Positions 1 to 9,439 are shown, counted from the stretch's first letter. The stretch: 64,000 bases of DNA from Rhodocyclaceae bacterium (GCA_020445745.1 JAGRGB010000216.1:17961-81960); one strand, 5' to 3'. A program made the numbers and translations. The notes: generated by a model from the letters alone, not told the origin.

Positions 1-1341
1 CAGCACCGTGGTCAGCGTCGACGCCAGCACCGCAGACCACACCTGGCGCACGCCGACGATCGCCGCGTCGAGCCGCTTGCGGCCACGGGCGAGTTCGCGC
101 TCGATGCTCTCGAGGACGACGATGGAATTGTCGAGCGTCATGCCGATCGCGAACGCGACTCCGGCCAGCGACACCACGTTGATCGTGCGTCCGGCCAGCA
201 GCAGCCCGAGGAAGCTGGCGATCGTGCACACCGGAATGCCGGCGACGCCGATCAGCGTGGCCGGCAGCGAGCGCAGAAACAGATACATCACGCCGGTGGC
301 CAGCGCCGCGCCGAGCAGCAGGTTCTGCCAGACGTTGGCGACCGCCGCCTCGACATAGCGGACGTCGTCGGTGGTGGCGTTCATGACCATGCCGGCGGGC
401 GCCAATACCGAGCGGTTGATCGCGGCCACCTCGGCCAGCACCGCGTCCTTGATGGCGATCACGTTGGATCCGGGCTCGCGGCGGATCGACAGGTTCACTG
501 CCCGTTCGCCATTGACGAAGGTCTTCGACCGGATCTCGGCGAAGCCCATCTCGACATGACCGATGTCCCGCAGGCGCAGGATCGCGTCACCATCCCGGCG
601 GATGATCAGCTCCTCGATCTGTGCGACGTCGTCGAAGCGGCCCACCGTGCGCAACAGGTAGCGGCGCTTGCCGCTGTCGACGTCGCCGCCCGAGACGTCG
701 CGGTTGCGGGCGCGCAGGGCATCGCGCACCTCGGCCAGGGTGACCCCGCGCTCGGCCAGCAGGCGCGGCTCGACGAAGACCTGGGCCTGGCGCTCGACAC
801 CGCCCCAGATGCGCACCTCCGAGACACCGTCGATACGTTCCAGGCGAGTGCGCACGCGCTCGTCGAGAAAGTCGTTCATCTCCTCCATGCGCAGTCCGCG
901 GGGGTTGCCCGGCAGCGGCTGGACGCGAAAGAACATGAAGGAATTGGACGAGAACGAAGTCGTGAAGATGCGCGGCTCGTCGACATTCTCCGGATAGGAA
1001 GAGACCTGCGAGAGCGCATTGCTGACGCGGATCAGCGTGTCGTTGATGTCGGTGCCGAACGGAAATTCGAGCTCGACCCGGGCACTGCCGGTCGACGCGC
1101 TGGACAGCATGCGCTGCACGCCGGGCACATTGCGCAGGTAGCGTTCCTGCTCGATCAGGATTTCCTTTTCGACGTCCTGGGGCGTCGCGCCCGGCCAGTG
1201 GGTACGGATCGAGATGGTGCGCACCTCGAGGTCCGGGATCATCTGAACCGGCACCCGCAGCAGCGCCATGATGCCGAACAGGCATACCACCAGGATGCCG
1301 ACCGCGAGCAGCGTGCCGCGCCTGACGATGGCCTCGAACAC
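1..1341 (-). CDS. RND efflux transporter, AcrB/HAE1-like inner-membrane subunit (N-terminal part, runs off the window)
   Basis: Proton-driven export pump subunit of the inner membrane. The 447 visible codons are the amino-terminal half. A first membrane helix near residues 10-28 is followed by the typical RND start of the periplasmic porter domain (VPVQMIPDLEV, then THWPGATPQDVEKEI). A second group of membrane helices begins near residue 330 and includes the typical GMTLDNSIVVLE stretch. The start is taken as GTG at 1341, because an in-frame stop lies two codons upstream and the fusion-protein gene ends at 1362. It follows that gene by about 20 bases and is clearly co-transcribed with it. The carboxyl half lies beyond base 1. 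No outer-membrane factor gene is visible, so the pump may use a TolC-like protein encoded elsewhere. The substrate is unknown. Confidence 0.93.
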   Translation of the reverse strand, partial: MFEAIVRRGTLLAVGILVVCLFGIMALLRVPVQMIPDLEVRTISIRTHWPGATPQDVEKEILIEQERYLRNVPGVQRMLSSASTGSARVELEFPFGTDINDTLIRVSNALSQVSSYPENVDEPRIFTTSFSSNSFMFFRVQPLPGNPRGLRMEEMNDFLDERVRTRLERIDGVSEVRIWGGVERQAQVFVEPRLLAERGVTLAEVRDALRARNRDVSGGDVDSGKRRYLLRTVGRFDDVAQIEELIIRRDGDAILRLRDIGHVEMGFAEIRSKTFVNGERAVNLSIRREPGSNVIAIKDAVLAEVAAINRSVLAPAGMVMNATTDDVRYVEAAVANVWQNLLLGAALATGVMYLFLRSLPATLIGVAGIPVCTIASFLGLLLAGRTINVVSLAGVAFAIGMTLDNSIVVLESIERELARGRKRLDAAIVGVRQVWSAVLASTLTTVL

Positions 1342-1361
1342 GGCTCAGTCCGCCACCGGCG

Positions 1362-2441
1362 TCATCGTTCGGCCACCACTCGCAACGGCTGCCCGTCGCG
1401 CAGCCGCTCGTTGCCCCGGATCACCACCTTCTGTCCGGCGGCAAGGCCTTCGGCGACCTCGACGCGGTCGCCCAGGTTGCGGACGATGCGCACCTCGCGG
1501 CGGCGGGCCACCAGCCCGCCCTTGCCGTCCTCGCTTGCCAGCCAGACCTCGGCGCGACCGTCGGGATGGCGCAGCACCGCGTCACGCGGCACCGACACGC
1601 CGGCGCGGCCTTCGCCGAGCCGGAACTGGACGTGGGCCGACATCCCTGGCGCAACATGATCGCTGGCGTCATCCACCAGCACCCGCACCAGGAAGGTCCG
1701 GGCGGTGGCGTCGCCGACCGGCACGCGGGCCGCGACGCGTCCCGACAGCCGGGTGTCAGGCAACGCATCGGGCATCACCGTCACCGGCGTGTCGGCCGAT
1801 ATCTCGGCGATTCGCTCCTGGGGCACCTGGACGTCTATCCGCAGCGGCCGCGTGGCGACCAGTTCGAAGACCGCATCGCCGGTGTCCACCCATTCGCCGA
1901 GTTCGGCGCTGCGGCGCACGATGACGCCATCGAACGGCGCGCTCATGCGGTGGCGTGCGACCCGTTCCGCGGACTCACGGGTCTGGGCGGCGATCCGCTG
2001 GCGGGCGGCGTGGGCGATGTCGACCTCGGCCTGGCTGGCCGGCAGCCGGGTCTCGGGCAAGAACGCCTTGTCCACCAGCGAGCGCGCCTCACCGTACAGC
2101 CGGCGCGCCTCGCGCACCCGGGTGCCTGCCTCTTCGAGCTGGGCCTGATCTCGCGCGTAGGCGAGGCGCGCCAGCTCGTCGTCGAGCTCGAGCAGCAACT
2201 GGCCGGCTCGGACCCGGTCGCCGACATCTGCCGCGATCGCCGCCACCAGGCCACTGACCCGCGGCGACAGTTCTGCGCGGCGCTGTGCGGTGACGTTGCC
2301 GCTGAGATCCAGGATTCGGTCGCGCCCGCTCGGCTGCAAGGTCGCCAGCTCGATCGGGGCCGGTTGTAGCTGCGCCTGGGCACCTGTCAGCAGGCCGACG
2401 ACGCAGGCGAACCCGCAGAGGCTTCTGCGTAGACTGTCCAT
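1362..2441 (-). CDS. RND efflux periplasmic adaptor (membrane fusion protein, AcrA/HlyD type)
   Basis: Periplasmic adaptor joining the RND pump to an outer-membrane channel, 359 aa. Residues 1-24 look like a signal peptide ending GAQAQ. The biotinyl-lipoyl-like half motifs flank a short coiled-coil hairpin: VGDRVRAGQLLLELDD near residues 70-90, and MSAPFDGVIVRRSAELGEWVDTGDAVFEL near 165-195. A beta-barrel region and a C-terminal membrane-proximal domain (VVIRGNERLRDGQPLRVV) follow. It is the first gene of a two-gene leftward operon with the RND subunit. The short hairpin is typical of heavy-metal or drug RND adaptors, but the substrate class cannot be decided. Confidence 0.92.
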   Translation of the reverse strand: MDSLRRSLCGFACVVGLLTGAQAQLQPAPIELATLQPSGRDRILDLSGNVTAQRRAELSPRVSGLVAAIAADVGDRVRAGQLLLELDDELARLAYARDQAQLEEAGTRVREARRLYGEARSLVDKAFLPETRLPASQAEVDIAHAARQRIAAQTRESAERVARHRMSAPFDGVIVRRSAELGEWVDTGDAVFELVATRPLRIDVQVPQERIAEISADTPVTVMPDALPDTRLSGRVAARVPVGDATARTFLVRVLVDDASDHVAPGMSAHVQFRLGEGRAGVSVPRDAVLRHPDGRAEVWLASEDGKGGLVARRREVRIVRNLGDRVEVAEGLAAGQKVVIRGNERLRDGQPLRVVAER

Positions 2442-2583
2442 CTAGCGCGGACTGCGGCTGCGGGAGCAAGTTTTCATATTTGCCAATCTTAACCTCCCGT
2501 GCGGTGTGCCGGCGGCATGCACTCGCGCGACCGAAAGCGCCAAACGGTTGTACTCTCTCGCGCATCATCGGTCGGGAGACGAC

Positions 2584-3420
2584 ATGAAGCTCGTGCTTGG
2601 CATTCTCGCAGTCGCCGCCGCGCTCGCGCTGGCCTGGTTCTTGACCCGCCCGCCGGCAGTCGAGCTGCCGCCGCCGGCGCCGCCGGTCGCCGAGTTGCCG
2701 CCTGCGGGCAGTGCCGACGGCAGCCCCCAGGCCCCCGAGCAAGCCCGCTTCCCGATCGATCGGCTGGTGATCAGCGGCGAAGGGGTGGACGACGCCATCC
2801 GCCGGCTGCCGGCGCAGACCGCGACCGCCGAGCCTGTTCCCGCGCTGGCGGAAAGCGGTGCGGCGGTGGAAGGCTGGCTGGCCAAGGCGGTAGGCTCGGG
2901 TGCCCGGAACCTGCTGGCCGGCAGCGAAGTGGTGCGGCGTGTGGTGGCCACCGTGGACAACCTGTCGCGCGAGAAGGCGTCGGTCAGGCTATGGCCGGTG
3001 GTGACCGCCAGCGGCCTGCCGGTGGTCGCGGCCGGCGCTCGCGGACCGATGCTGCTGCCGGCCAATTCGGCGCGCTATGCGGGATTTGTCGAGCTCGCCG
3101 AGGCGGTGGACATCGATGCACTGGTCGCCGGCTACAAACGGCTGTACCCGGTATTCCAGGAAGCCTATCGCGAACTCGGTTATCCCTCCGGCAACTTCAA
3201 CGACCGCCTGGTCGGCGCGATCGACCATCTGCTGGCGGCACCGGAGATCGAGGGCCCGATCGAGCTGATCCAGCCCAAGGTGATCTACCAGTTCGCCGAT
3301 CCCGGGCTCGAAGCCTTGTCGGCCGGGCAGAAGATCATGGTACGCATCGGCCCGGACAATGCCCGTCGCGTCAAGCAGCGCCTGCGGCTGATTCGCCGCA
3401 GGCTGGCCGGCCTGCGCTGA
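2584..3420 (+). CDS. DUF3014 family protein, membrane anchored
   Basis: Uncharacterised DUF3014-type protein, 278 aa. It starts with one hydrophobic segment (residues 3-21) followed by a proline-rich linker (about 23-45), so it is probably anchored in the inner membrane with the body in the periplasm. Recognisable family stretches are RRVVATVDNLSREK, the LYPVFQEAYRELGYP region and the end AGQKIMVRIGPDNARRVKQRL. ATG 2584 is chosen over the earlier in-frame start at 2506 because it follows a GGGAG-like ribosome site and gives a clean membrane anchor. It stands alone, divergent from the RND operon. Function is not known. Confidence 0.85.
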   Translation: MKLVLGILAVAAALALAWFLTRPPAVELPPPAPPVAELPPAGSADGSPQAPEQARFPIDRLVISGEGVDDAIRRLPAQTATAEPVPALAESGAAVEGWLAKAVGSGARNLLAGSEVVRRVVATVDNLSREKASVRLWPVVTASGLPVVAAGARGPMLLPANSARYAGFVELAEAVDIDALVAGYKRLYPVFQEAYRELGYPSGNFNDRLVGAIDHLLAAPEIEGPIELIQPKVIYQFADPGLEALSAGQKIMVRIGPDNARRVKQRLRLIRRRLAGLR

Positions 3421-4653
3421 TCAGGCCGGCGCCAGGGCCGGCTCGGCCGGCAGCTTGCGTGCGATCGCCCGCAGCCGCAGCGACACCAGCAGCACCGCGC
3501 CGACACACGCGGCGAGAGTCGCCACGACTCCCGGCCAGGCATGGGCGGTCCACGCCAGACCCGCGGCGCTGCCCAACACGCTGCCGCCGAGGTAGTAGCT
3601 GGACAGGTAGATGGCGGCGGCCAGCGCGCGCCGTTCGCCGGCGCGCCGGCCGACCCAGCCGCTGGCGATGCTGTGGGCACCGAAGAATCCGAACGTGAAT
3701 AGCGCGAGGCCGATGGCGATCGGCAACAGGTGGTCGGGCCGGGTCAGCAGCAGGCCGCCGAGCGCGACGCAGGTCATCGACCACAGCACGTTGCGCCGCC
3801 CGAAGCGGTCCGCCAGCCGTCCGGCCCAGGCCGAGGCCCAGCTGCCGATCATGTAGGTCAGGAAGATCGCACCGATCCAGGCCGGCGCAAGCTCGAACGG
3901 GGCTGCCACCAGCCGGAAGCCGAGGAAGTTGTAGAAGCCGACGAAGGCACCCATCAGCAGGAAGGCGGTGACGAACAGCCAGGGCAGCCCCCGATCGCTG
4001 TAGATGGCGACGAGGTCACGCCGCAGGGCCGGCAATGCCAGACTGCGCACCCGGAAATTTTGCGAGGGCGGCAGCGCGCGCCAGAACACCAACGCCGAGA
4101 TCACGCCGATCAGGCCCAGCCCGGCCAGCGCGATGCGCCAGTCGCCGAAGTCGGTGAGCAGCGCCGAGACGACACGCCCGCTCATGCCGCCGAAGGCGTT
4201 GCCGGCTATGTAGAGGCCCATCGCGCGGCCCTGGGCGCTCGGCGCGATCTCCTCGCCGAGGTAGGCCATCGCCGCCGCCGGCACGCCGGCGACCGCCAGC
4301 CCGAGCAGGCCGCGCAGGACCAGCAACTGGGTGAAGTCGGTGACCAGCGCCGACAGCGTCGCGAACATCGCCGCGGCGACCAGCGACCAGCGCATCACCC
4401 GCTGGCGGCCGAAGCGGTCCGACAACAGGCTGGCCGGGATCAGCATCGCCGCCAATGTGATCGTGCCGGCGGACACGCTCAGGCTGGCGGTGGCGGGCGA
4501 TACGCCGAACACCTCGACCAGCAGCGGCAGGATCGGCTGGGTCCCGTAGAGCATCGCAAAACAGGCAAAGCCGGCGACGAACATCGCCAGGTTGGCGCGG
4601 TGGTAGCCCGCGCTGCCGGCTTCGAGTTGCTGTCTGGGAGTGTCGATGGGCAT
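3421..4653 (-). CDS. MFS transporter, YnfM-like
   Basis: Twelve-helix major facilitator exporter of the inner membrane, 410 aa. The MFS loop motif between helices 2 and 3 is visible (LLSDRFGRQRVMRWS), with the matching repeat in the second half (GRLADRFGRRNVLWS). The N-terminal helix stretch AMLYGTQPILPLLVEVFGVSPATASLSVSAGT is typical of the YnfM/arabinose-efflux-like group. ATG 4653 is preferred to the longer reading frame from 4734, which would add an unlikely basic leader. It is transcribed divergently from the LysR gene at 4787 and is its likely target. The substrate is not known. Confidence 0.9.
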   Translation of the reverse strand: MPIDTPRQQLEAGSAGYHRANLAMFVAGFACFAMLYGTQPILPLLVEVFGVSPATASLSVSAGTITLAAMLIPASLLSDRFGRQRVMRWSLVAAAMFATLSALVTDFTQLLVLRGLLGLAVAGVPAAAMAYLGEEIAPSAQGRAMGLYIAGNAFGGMSGRVVSALLTDFGDWRIALAGLGLIGVISALVFWRALPPSQNFRVRSLALPALRRDLVAIYSDRGLPWLFVTAFLLMGAFVGFYNFLGFRLVAAPFELAPAWIGAIFLTYMIGSWASAWAGRLADRFGRRNVLWSMTCVALGGLLLTRPDHLLPIAIGLALFTFGFFGAHSIASGWVGRRAGERRALAAAIYLSSYYLGGSVLGSAAGLAWTAHAWPGVVATLAACVGAVLLVSLRLRAIARKLPAEPALAPA

Positions 4654-4762
4654 GGCTTCGGGTCGCTCTGGTCGATCGCCGCCGGCGGTTTGGGACTGAT
4701 CTGCGGCGCGCTCGACAAACGATATGCTGTACAAAAAATCGCGTCCAATATATTTTTAAGCC

Positions 4763-4786
4763 TGTATTGATATACAAAACATATCA
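4763..4786. promoter_or_regulatory. Candidate LysR-type operator between the MFS gene and lysR
   Basis: Two overlapping AT-rich inverted repeats sit just upstream of the LysR start codon. TGTAT-TGAT-ATACA (4763-4776) matches the T-N11-A layout of LysR boxes. TGATAT-N7-ATATCA (4768-4786) ends directly before ATG 4787. This AT-rich island stands out in a GC-rich window and fits autoregulation plus control of the divergent exporter. This is an inference from position and symmetry. Confidence 0.55.
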
Positions 4787-5701
4787 ATGGAATTGAGACA
4801 TCTGCGCTACTTCGTGGCGGTCGCCGAGGAACTCAATTTCCGCCGCGCAGCCGAGCGGCTCCATATCGGCCAGCCGCCGCTGTCGATCCAGATACGTGCG
4901 CTGGAAGAGGAACTCGGCGTCCGTCTGCTGGAACGCAGCAAGCGCCGCGTCAGCCTGACCGAGGCCGGCAATCGCTTCCTGCGCCGCGCGCGGGAGATCC
5001 TCGCAGCGGCGGCAGAGGCGATCGACGAGGCACGGCAGGCCGCCCGCGGCGAGCTCGGCAGCCTGCGCGTCGGCTTTACGTCCTCGCTGCCCTACACGTC
5101 GATCCTGCCGGATCTGCTGGTCGCCTATCGCCGCCGCTATCCGGCGGTGGAGCTGCAGCTCAAGGAAATGTTCACGACCGACCAGTTGGCGGCGATCGCC
5201 GAAGACCGGCTCGATGTCGGCTTGGTGCGCTACGTCGGCGGCGAGTTGCCGGCCGGTGTCGAGGTGCGCGAAATCGGCAGCGACCCGCTGTGCCTGGTGC
5301 TCGCGGCGTCCCATCCGCTGGCCGATCGGGAGATGGTGCGCTTCGCCGAGCTGGCCGACGAGGGCTTCATCGGCTTCCCGGACGGGGTCGGGACCGGCCT
5401 GCCGGACATCCTGCGCCGCCTGTGCCGACAGGCCGGGTTCGAACCGCGGGTGGTGCAGACCGCGCGGGAGGCCACCACCCAGGTCGGGCTGGTCGGCGCG
5501 GGCATCGGCGTCGCCCTGCTGCCGGCGCCGCTCGCCTGCATCCGGCTGCCCCGGGTGCGCTATGTGCCGATTGCCGACGACGGCGCGTCGTTCGTGCTGT
5601 CGGTGGCCTCGCCGAGAACGCTCTCGCCCCAGCTCGCGGGATTCCTGGAGGTCTTGCGGGAGGTCTCGGGCGCGATCGATCAGGCGGACGTGAACAGGTA
5701 G
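4787..5701 (+). CDS. LysR-family transcriptional regulator (BenM/CatR-like class)
   Basis: DNA-binding regulator, 304 aa, typical LysR length. The N-terminal winged helix-turn-helix covers about residues 1-60 ([20 protein letters not shown], then [21 protein letters not shown]). The two-lobed effector-binding domain covers about 90-290. The RHLRYF and QPPLS signatures resemble regulators that respond to aromatic acids. The gene is divergent from the MFS exporter, with a palindromic AT-rich region between them, so it probably controls that exporter. Its last 22 bases overlap the convergent dioxygenase-like gene. Confidence 0.93.
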   Translation: MELRHLRYFVAVAEELNFRRAAERLHIGQPPLSIQIRALEEELGVRLLERSKRRVSLTEAGNRFLRRAREILAAAAEAIDEARQAARGELGSLRVGFTSSLPYTSILPDLLVAYRRRYPAVELQLKEMFTTDQLAAIAEDRLDVGLVRYVGGELPAGVEVREIGSDPLCLVLAASHPLADREMVRFAELADEGFIGFPDGVGTGLPDILRRLCRQAGFEPRVVQTAREATTQVGLVGAGIGVALLPAPLACIRLPRVRYVPIADDGASFVLSVASPRTLSPQLAGFLEVLREVSGAIDQADVNR

Positions 5702-6462
5702 TTGTCGGCCGCCAGCGCGCCGCCGAGGGTGCCGCCACCGAGATGCTCGACGCCGGCCACGTCACCGGCGGCACCGAGCGCCACGAACAGCGGCAGAAAA
5801 TGCTCGGGGGTGGGGTGGGCCAGGGCCGCGTGCGGCCCTTCGTGCGGCCAGTCGAGCAGGCTGTCGATCCGGCCTTCGAGCAGTTGCTCGTGGGCCCAGT
5901 CGCGAAACACCCGGGTCTGTGGCGCGACCCTGCCACGATCGACGAAGTAGTCGCGCAGATTGTGGGTCATGTGGCCGGAACCGATCACCAGCACGTTGTC
6001 TTCGCTCAGGCTCCGCAGCGCCTGCCCGACCGCCCAGTGGTGACGCGCGCCGCGGTCTGGCTGGACCGAGAGCTGCATGACCGGTACCCGGGCATCCGGG
6101 AACAGGGTCAGCAATGGAATCCATGCGCCGTGGTCGAGGCCCTGGCGAGGATCGACGGCCGCGGCGATGCCGTCGTCGGCGAGCAGCGACTTGATCCGCA
6201 GGGCCAGCTCCGGGGCACCCGGTGCCGGGTAGCGCAATTGGTACAGCGGGGCTGGAAAACCGTAGAAGTCATGTACCGTCTCCGGGGTGGCGCTGCCTCC
6301 GAGAATCGGAATCGCGGTCGTCCAGTGGGCGGAAACCATCACGACCGCGTCCGGCGGTGAAAGGCGCTCGGCCAGCGACTGCCAGCTCCGGCGCAGTTCG
6401 CCGTCGTCGATTGCGGTCATCGGCGAGCCGTGGGAGAGGAACAGGGCGGGTTGTCGTGTCAT
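5680..6462 (-). CDS. ygiD: Class III extradiol dioxygenase family protein (4,5-DOPA dioxygenase / YgiD-like)
   Basis: LigB-superfamily protein of 260 aa that would open catechol rings next to the hydroxyl pair, using a metal ion in the cytoplasm. Likely metal and active-site histidines are visible: HGSP at residue 11, SAHW at 46, DHGAW at 111 and GSGHMTHN at 164/167. The length matches bacterial YgiD/DODA proteins. It is the second gene of a leftward pair after doxX (64-base gap), and a divergent LysR gene lies upstream. The pair could deal with catechol or quinone stress. The true substrate is unknown; E. coli YgiD accepts L-DOPA in vitro. Confidence 0.88.
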   Translation of the reverse strand: MTRQPALFLSHGSPMTAIDDGELRRSWQSLAERLSPPDAVVMVSAHWTTAIPILGGSATPETVHDFYGFPAPLYQLRYPAPGAPELALRIKSLLADDGIAAAVDPRQGLDHGAWIPLLTLFPDARVPVMQLSVQPDRGARHHWAVGQALRSLSEDNVLVIGSGHMTHNLRDYFVDRGRVAPQTRVFRDWAHEQLLEGRIDSLLDWPHEGPHAALAHPTPEHFLPLFVALGAAGDVAGVEHLGGGTLGGALAADNYLFTSA

Positions 6463-6526
6463 GGTGTGGTCTCTCCGAGTGGGGCCACCGCAGAAGCGGT
6501 GGCCCGTTGCTGCGAGGCTGTCGGGA

Positions 6527-6961
6527 TCAGATATTTTGCGCCGCGGCTACCGGGTTGCCCGCGCCGAGCCTGTCGATCGACAGCGCGCCGGAGCCGAGCA
6601 GGGCTTGAGCGAACGCGGCGACCACCAGATAGGCGGGATATTCCCAGCCACCATTCTCGGCGCTGAACACCCAGCCGTTGCCGGTATGGACGCTGAGGGC
6701 GCCGAGCAGCAACGGGATCGTCGCGGCGGCGACCAGGCGGGTGCGGAAGCCCACGATCAGCGCGACACCGGCAAGAATCTCGGCCGGCGCGACGATGTAG
6801 GCGGTGAAGCCGGGGAAGCCGACCGACTCGAAGAACCCGGCGGTACCGGGCAGCGTGAAGACGAGCACCTTGAGCAGGCCGTGGGCCAGGAACATCACGC
6901 CGAGGGCGATGCGCAGGATGGAGGTGCCATAGTCTTGCAGGGTTTGGGTGTTGGTGTTCAT
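6527..6961 (-). CDS. DoxX family membrane protein
   Basis: Small four-helix inner-membrane protein of 144 aa. The DoxX start is clear (ILRIALGVMFLAHGLLKV), followed by GFFESVGFPGFTAYIVAPAEILAGVALIVGFRTRLVA. It leads the doxX-dioxygenase pair and starts about 120 bases from the divergent LysR gene. DoxX-like proteins are linked to quinone/thiosulfate chemistry and redox stress, and often sit beside LysR regulators and ring-cleavage or pirin-type proteins. The precise role here is unknown. Confidence 0.9.
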   Translation of the reverse strand: MNTNTQTLQDYGTSILRIALGVMFLAHGLLKVLVFTLPGTAGFFESVGFPGFTAYIVAPAEILAGVALIVGFRTRLVAAATIPLLLGALSVHTGNGWVFSAENGGWEYPAYLVVAAFAQALLGSGALSIDRLGAGNPVAAAQNI

Positions 6962-7018
6962 GGGATCTCTCCTGGTTCGTGGATCGCGCAGTCCTTGCTG
7001 CGATGGATGAAGCTTATC

Positions 7019-7078
7019 TGTCCCACATTTTTCGATAAATAAGGTATTCTTTCAATTTGAATTGCAGATTTCGGGACA
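7019..7078. promoter_or_regulatory. Candidate operator region between doxX and lysR
   Basis: The short intergenic region has two nested symmetries. CAATT-TG-AATTG lies at 7053-7064. An outer pair, TGTCCC (7019-7024) and GGGACA (7073-7078), is separated by 48 bases and nearly spans the region. The stretch is AT-rich against the background. It probably holds both divergent promoters and the LysR binding sites; the assignment is inferred from position only. Confidence 0.4.
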
Positions 7079-7082
7079 ATAA

Positions 7083-7991
7083 ATGGATCGCTTCGAGGGC
7101 ATGCGGGTGTTCTGTACGGTCGTCGAGGCCGGCGGCTTTGCCGCCGCCGCGGATCGCCTCGGAATCTCGACTTCGGCGGCGTCGCGCCATGTCGCGCAGC
7201 TCGAAGCGCACCTCAACGTGCGCCTGCTCAATCGCACGACGCGACGGGTCAGCGCGACCGAAGAGGGTTATGCATATTTCGAACGCTGCACCCAGTTGCT
7301 GGCCGACGTCGAAGAGGCCGAGGCGGTGGTGGCGGGAGGTGCTGCGGTTCCCCGTGGACGCCTGCGGATCACCGCGCCGGGGGCGCTTGCGACCCTGTGC
7401 CTGGCCCCGGCTCTGGCCGCCTTCGCCGACGCCCATCCGGATCTGTCGCTGGATCTGGTGCTCTCCGAAAGCGTCGTCGATTTCATCGAGGAGGGCATCG
7501 ACGTGGCGATCCGGGTCGGCCGCATCGGCAGCGTCAACCTGGTTGCCCGCAGGATCGGGCAGGCCCGGCTGATCGCCGCCGCCGCGCCGGAGTACCTGGC
7601 GCGATGCGGCAGCCCGCAGACGCCGGACGACTTGTCGCAGCATCAATGTCTGACCTACGCCCACGCGGCCAGCGGCAACAGCTGGCACTTCAGCGATGCG
7701 GACGGACAGCGCGTCGACGTGCGCGTCGGTGGCCGGGTTCACGCCAACAACGGCGTGCTGTTGGCCGAGATGGCGGCCGCCGGCTGCGGCGTGACGATGG
7801 CTCCGGACTTCATCGTGGCGCCGCTGATCGCCGCTGGGCGCCTGCAGTCGGTGCTCGAGGCATGGATGCCGCCCGCGCTGCCGATCAACGTGGTCTATCC
7901 GACGCGGCGGCACCTGTCGGCCAAGGTGCGGGCGATGAGCACGTACCTCGCCAACTGGTTCGAAGCTGAGCGCGCCCCTTTGCCGCGGTGA
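7083..7991 (+). CDS. LysR-family transcriptional regulator (CrgA/DmlR-like class)
   Basis: Regulator of 302 aa. The N-terminal winged helix-turn-helix (MDRFEGMRVFCTVVEAGGFAAA, then LGISTSAASRHVAQLEAHL) is followed by RLLNRTTRRVSATEEG, a signature of the large LysR group that often controls a divergent reductase or oxidoreductase gene. The effector domain spans about residues 90-295. It is divergent from doxX and the dioxygenase-like gene, which are its probable targets. Confidence 0.93.
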   Translation: MDRFEGMRVFCTVVEAGGFAAAADRLGISTSAASRHVAQLEAHLNVRLLNRTTRRVSATEEGYAYFERCTQLLADVEEAEAVVAGGAAVPRGRLRITAPGALATLCLAPALAAFADAHPDLSLDLVLSESVVDFIEEGIDVAIRVGRIGSVNLVARRIGQARLIAAAAPEYLARCGSPQTPDDLSQHQCLTYAHAASGNSWHFSDADGQRVDVRVGGRVHANNGVLLAEMAAAGCGVTMAPDFIVAPLIAAGRLQSVLEAWMPPALPINVVYPTRRHLSAKVRAMSTYLANWFEAERAPLPR

Positions 7992-8254
7992 TGAGCGGTG
8001 GGCGCGCCGACCCGCCCCACGACGACGACGCGCGCCGCGCGGGCCGCGGCACGCTCCGCACGATGCGCCCGGCATTGGCAGGTTTCGCGCGAATTGCTCC
8101 GGCCGCGGGCCTCGCCGGCGTCCGATCGTCGCCGGGAAAAGACCTTGCACGCCCTTCGAGAGTCGCGCAGTCGGGGCAGTTTGCCCTAAGCTTACGCCTT
8201 TACATGGTGCGCCGACCGAACCATCGGCGCTCGACCGAGTCCATTGGATCGCAC

Positions 8255-9430
8255 ATGACGGAAAGTCGAATCGCTTGCTGGCCTGGCCGCCTGGCACTGC
8301 TTGCCTGCCTCGCTCTGGCGGCATGCCTGAGCCTGCCGCAGAAGGATGCCGAGGCACCACCTGCGGAACCGGCCGCGGAGCCGAGCCAGGAGGCTGCGCC
8401 CGAGGAACTGCCACCGCCCAAGATCGCGACACCGGCAGAGCAGCAGCAGGCGCAGCGGGTGGCGCTGAAAGTGGCCGACCTGCTCGAGGCAGGGCGCATC
8501 GAGGAGGCCCGCGTCGAGATAGAGCGGGCACTGGAGATCGATCCTGCCAATGCCCTGGCCGAGAGTTTCCTGCAGCAGCTGACCGTCGATCCGCTCGAAG
8601 TCCTGGGCTCCGAGTCCTTTGCCTACACCGTGAAGCCGGGCGAATCGCTGTCGAAGATCGCCGGCCGGTTCATGGGCGACATCTTCCAGTTCTACATCCT
8701 CGCGCGCTACAACGGCATCGAGGTGCCGCGGCGAGTCCCGGCAGGGCAGGTGATCCGCATTCCGGGCGAGCGCCCGGCAACGCCGGAGCGGCCCGTTTCG
8801 AAGCCGATGCAGGCCGATCACCGACCGGCCGAGCCGGAGCGGGCGGGCGTCGAGGCCGTGGAACGCGAACCTGCCCCGGTCGAGGGCGGGGTCGGCCGTG
8901 CGTCCGACGAACGGCTGCCCACCGCCGAGGAAGCTGCAGCACCGGAGAGCGCGATGCCCGCCGAAGCACCGGTCGAATCCGCCGAACCGACGATCGCGAC
9001 GCATTCGGGGCCACCGGTGGAGGCGGAAGTCGTCACGGTACCGGCAATCGACCAATCGCCCGCCGTGGTCGACGTCGCGGCACCGCCCGGACCCCGCCCG
9101 CTGCCGGAGCCGACGCCGTCCGATCTGGCATTTCAGCGCGGGCTGCGGGAACAGGCCCAGGGCAACAACCTGGCGGCCTTCGAGGCCTTCGAGTCGGCTT
9201 TTTCGCTCGACCCCTCGAACCGCGAAGCTCGCAGCAATGCAGACCTGATGCACAAGGAAATCGTCGCCGAATATACGCGCCGTGCGCGCGCTGCCTTTGC
9301 CCGCCAGGACCTGCAAGGTTCGATCGACGCGTGGAACGAATTGCTGGCCTTCGATCCCGACAACGACATTGCCCAGCTGGAGCGGCAAAAGGCCCGGGTG
9401 CTTCAGGAGCGCATCAAGTCGATTCGCTGA
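8255..9430 (+). CDS. Lipoprotein with LysM and TPR repeats
   Basis: Predicted envelope lipoprotein of 391 aa. A hydrophobic leader ends in a LAAC lipobox with the cysteine near residue 24. A first TPR-like pair lies near residues 60-105. One LysM peptidoglycan-binding module follows (FAYTVKPGESLSKIAGRFMGDIFQFYILARYNGI, ending VIRIPGE, about 125-175). A long Pro/Glu/Ala-rich linker then leads to C-terminal TPR repeats (DLAFQRGLREQAQGNNLAAFEAFESAFSLDP onward). ATG 8255 is chosen because it gives the lipoprotein leader directly; longer in-frame starts give an unlikely arginine-rich tail. It converges with the kinase-deacetylase-TPR operon (10-base gap) and shares domain types with it, so a common envelope role is likely. 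Confidence 0.82.
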   Translation: MTESRIACWPGRLALLACLALAACLSLPQKDAEAPPAEPAAEPSQEAAPEELPPPKIATPAEQQQAQRVALKVADLLEAGRIEEARVEIERALEIDPANALAESFLQQLTVDPLEVLGSESFAYTVKPGESLSKIAGRFMGDIFQFYILARYNGIEVPRRVPAGQVIRIPGERPATPERPVSKPMQADHRPAEPERAGVEAVEREPAPVEGGVGRASDERLPTAEEAAAPESAMPAEAPVESAEPTIATHSGPPVEAEVVTVPAIDQSPAVVDVAAPPGPRPLPEPTPSDLAFQRGLREQAQGNNLAAFEAFESAFSLDPSNREARSNADLMHKEIVAEYTRRARAAFARQDLQGSIDAWNELLAFDPDNDIAQLERQKARVLQERIKSIR

Positions 9431-9439
9431 GCGGCGCCA

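Noticed and set aside
7992-8254. In-frame extension of the LysM-TPR lipoprotein to upstream start codons
   Set aside because: The added residues are Arg-rich and would place the lipobox far from the N-terminus.
7014-8531. 505-codon minus-strand frame opposite the LysR gene and across the next promoter region
   Set aside because: It runs through a clear LysR gene and an intergenic region, and its protein is Arg/Pro/Gly-rich.
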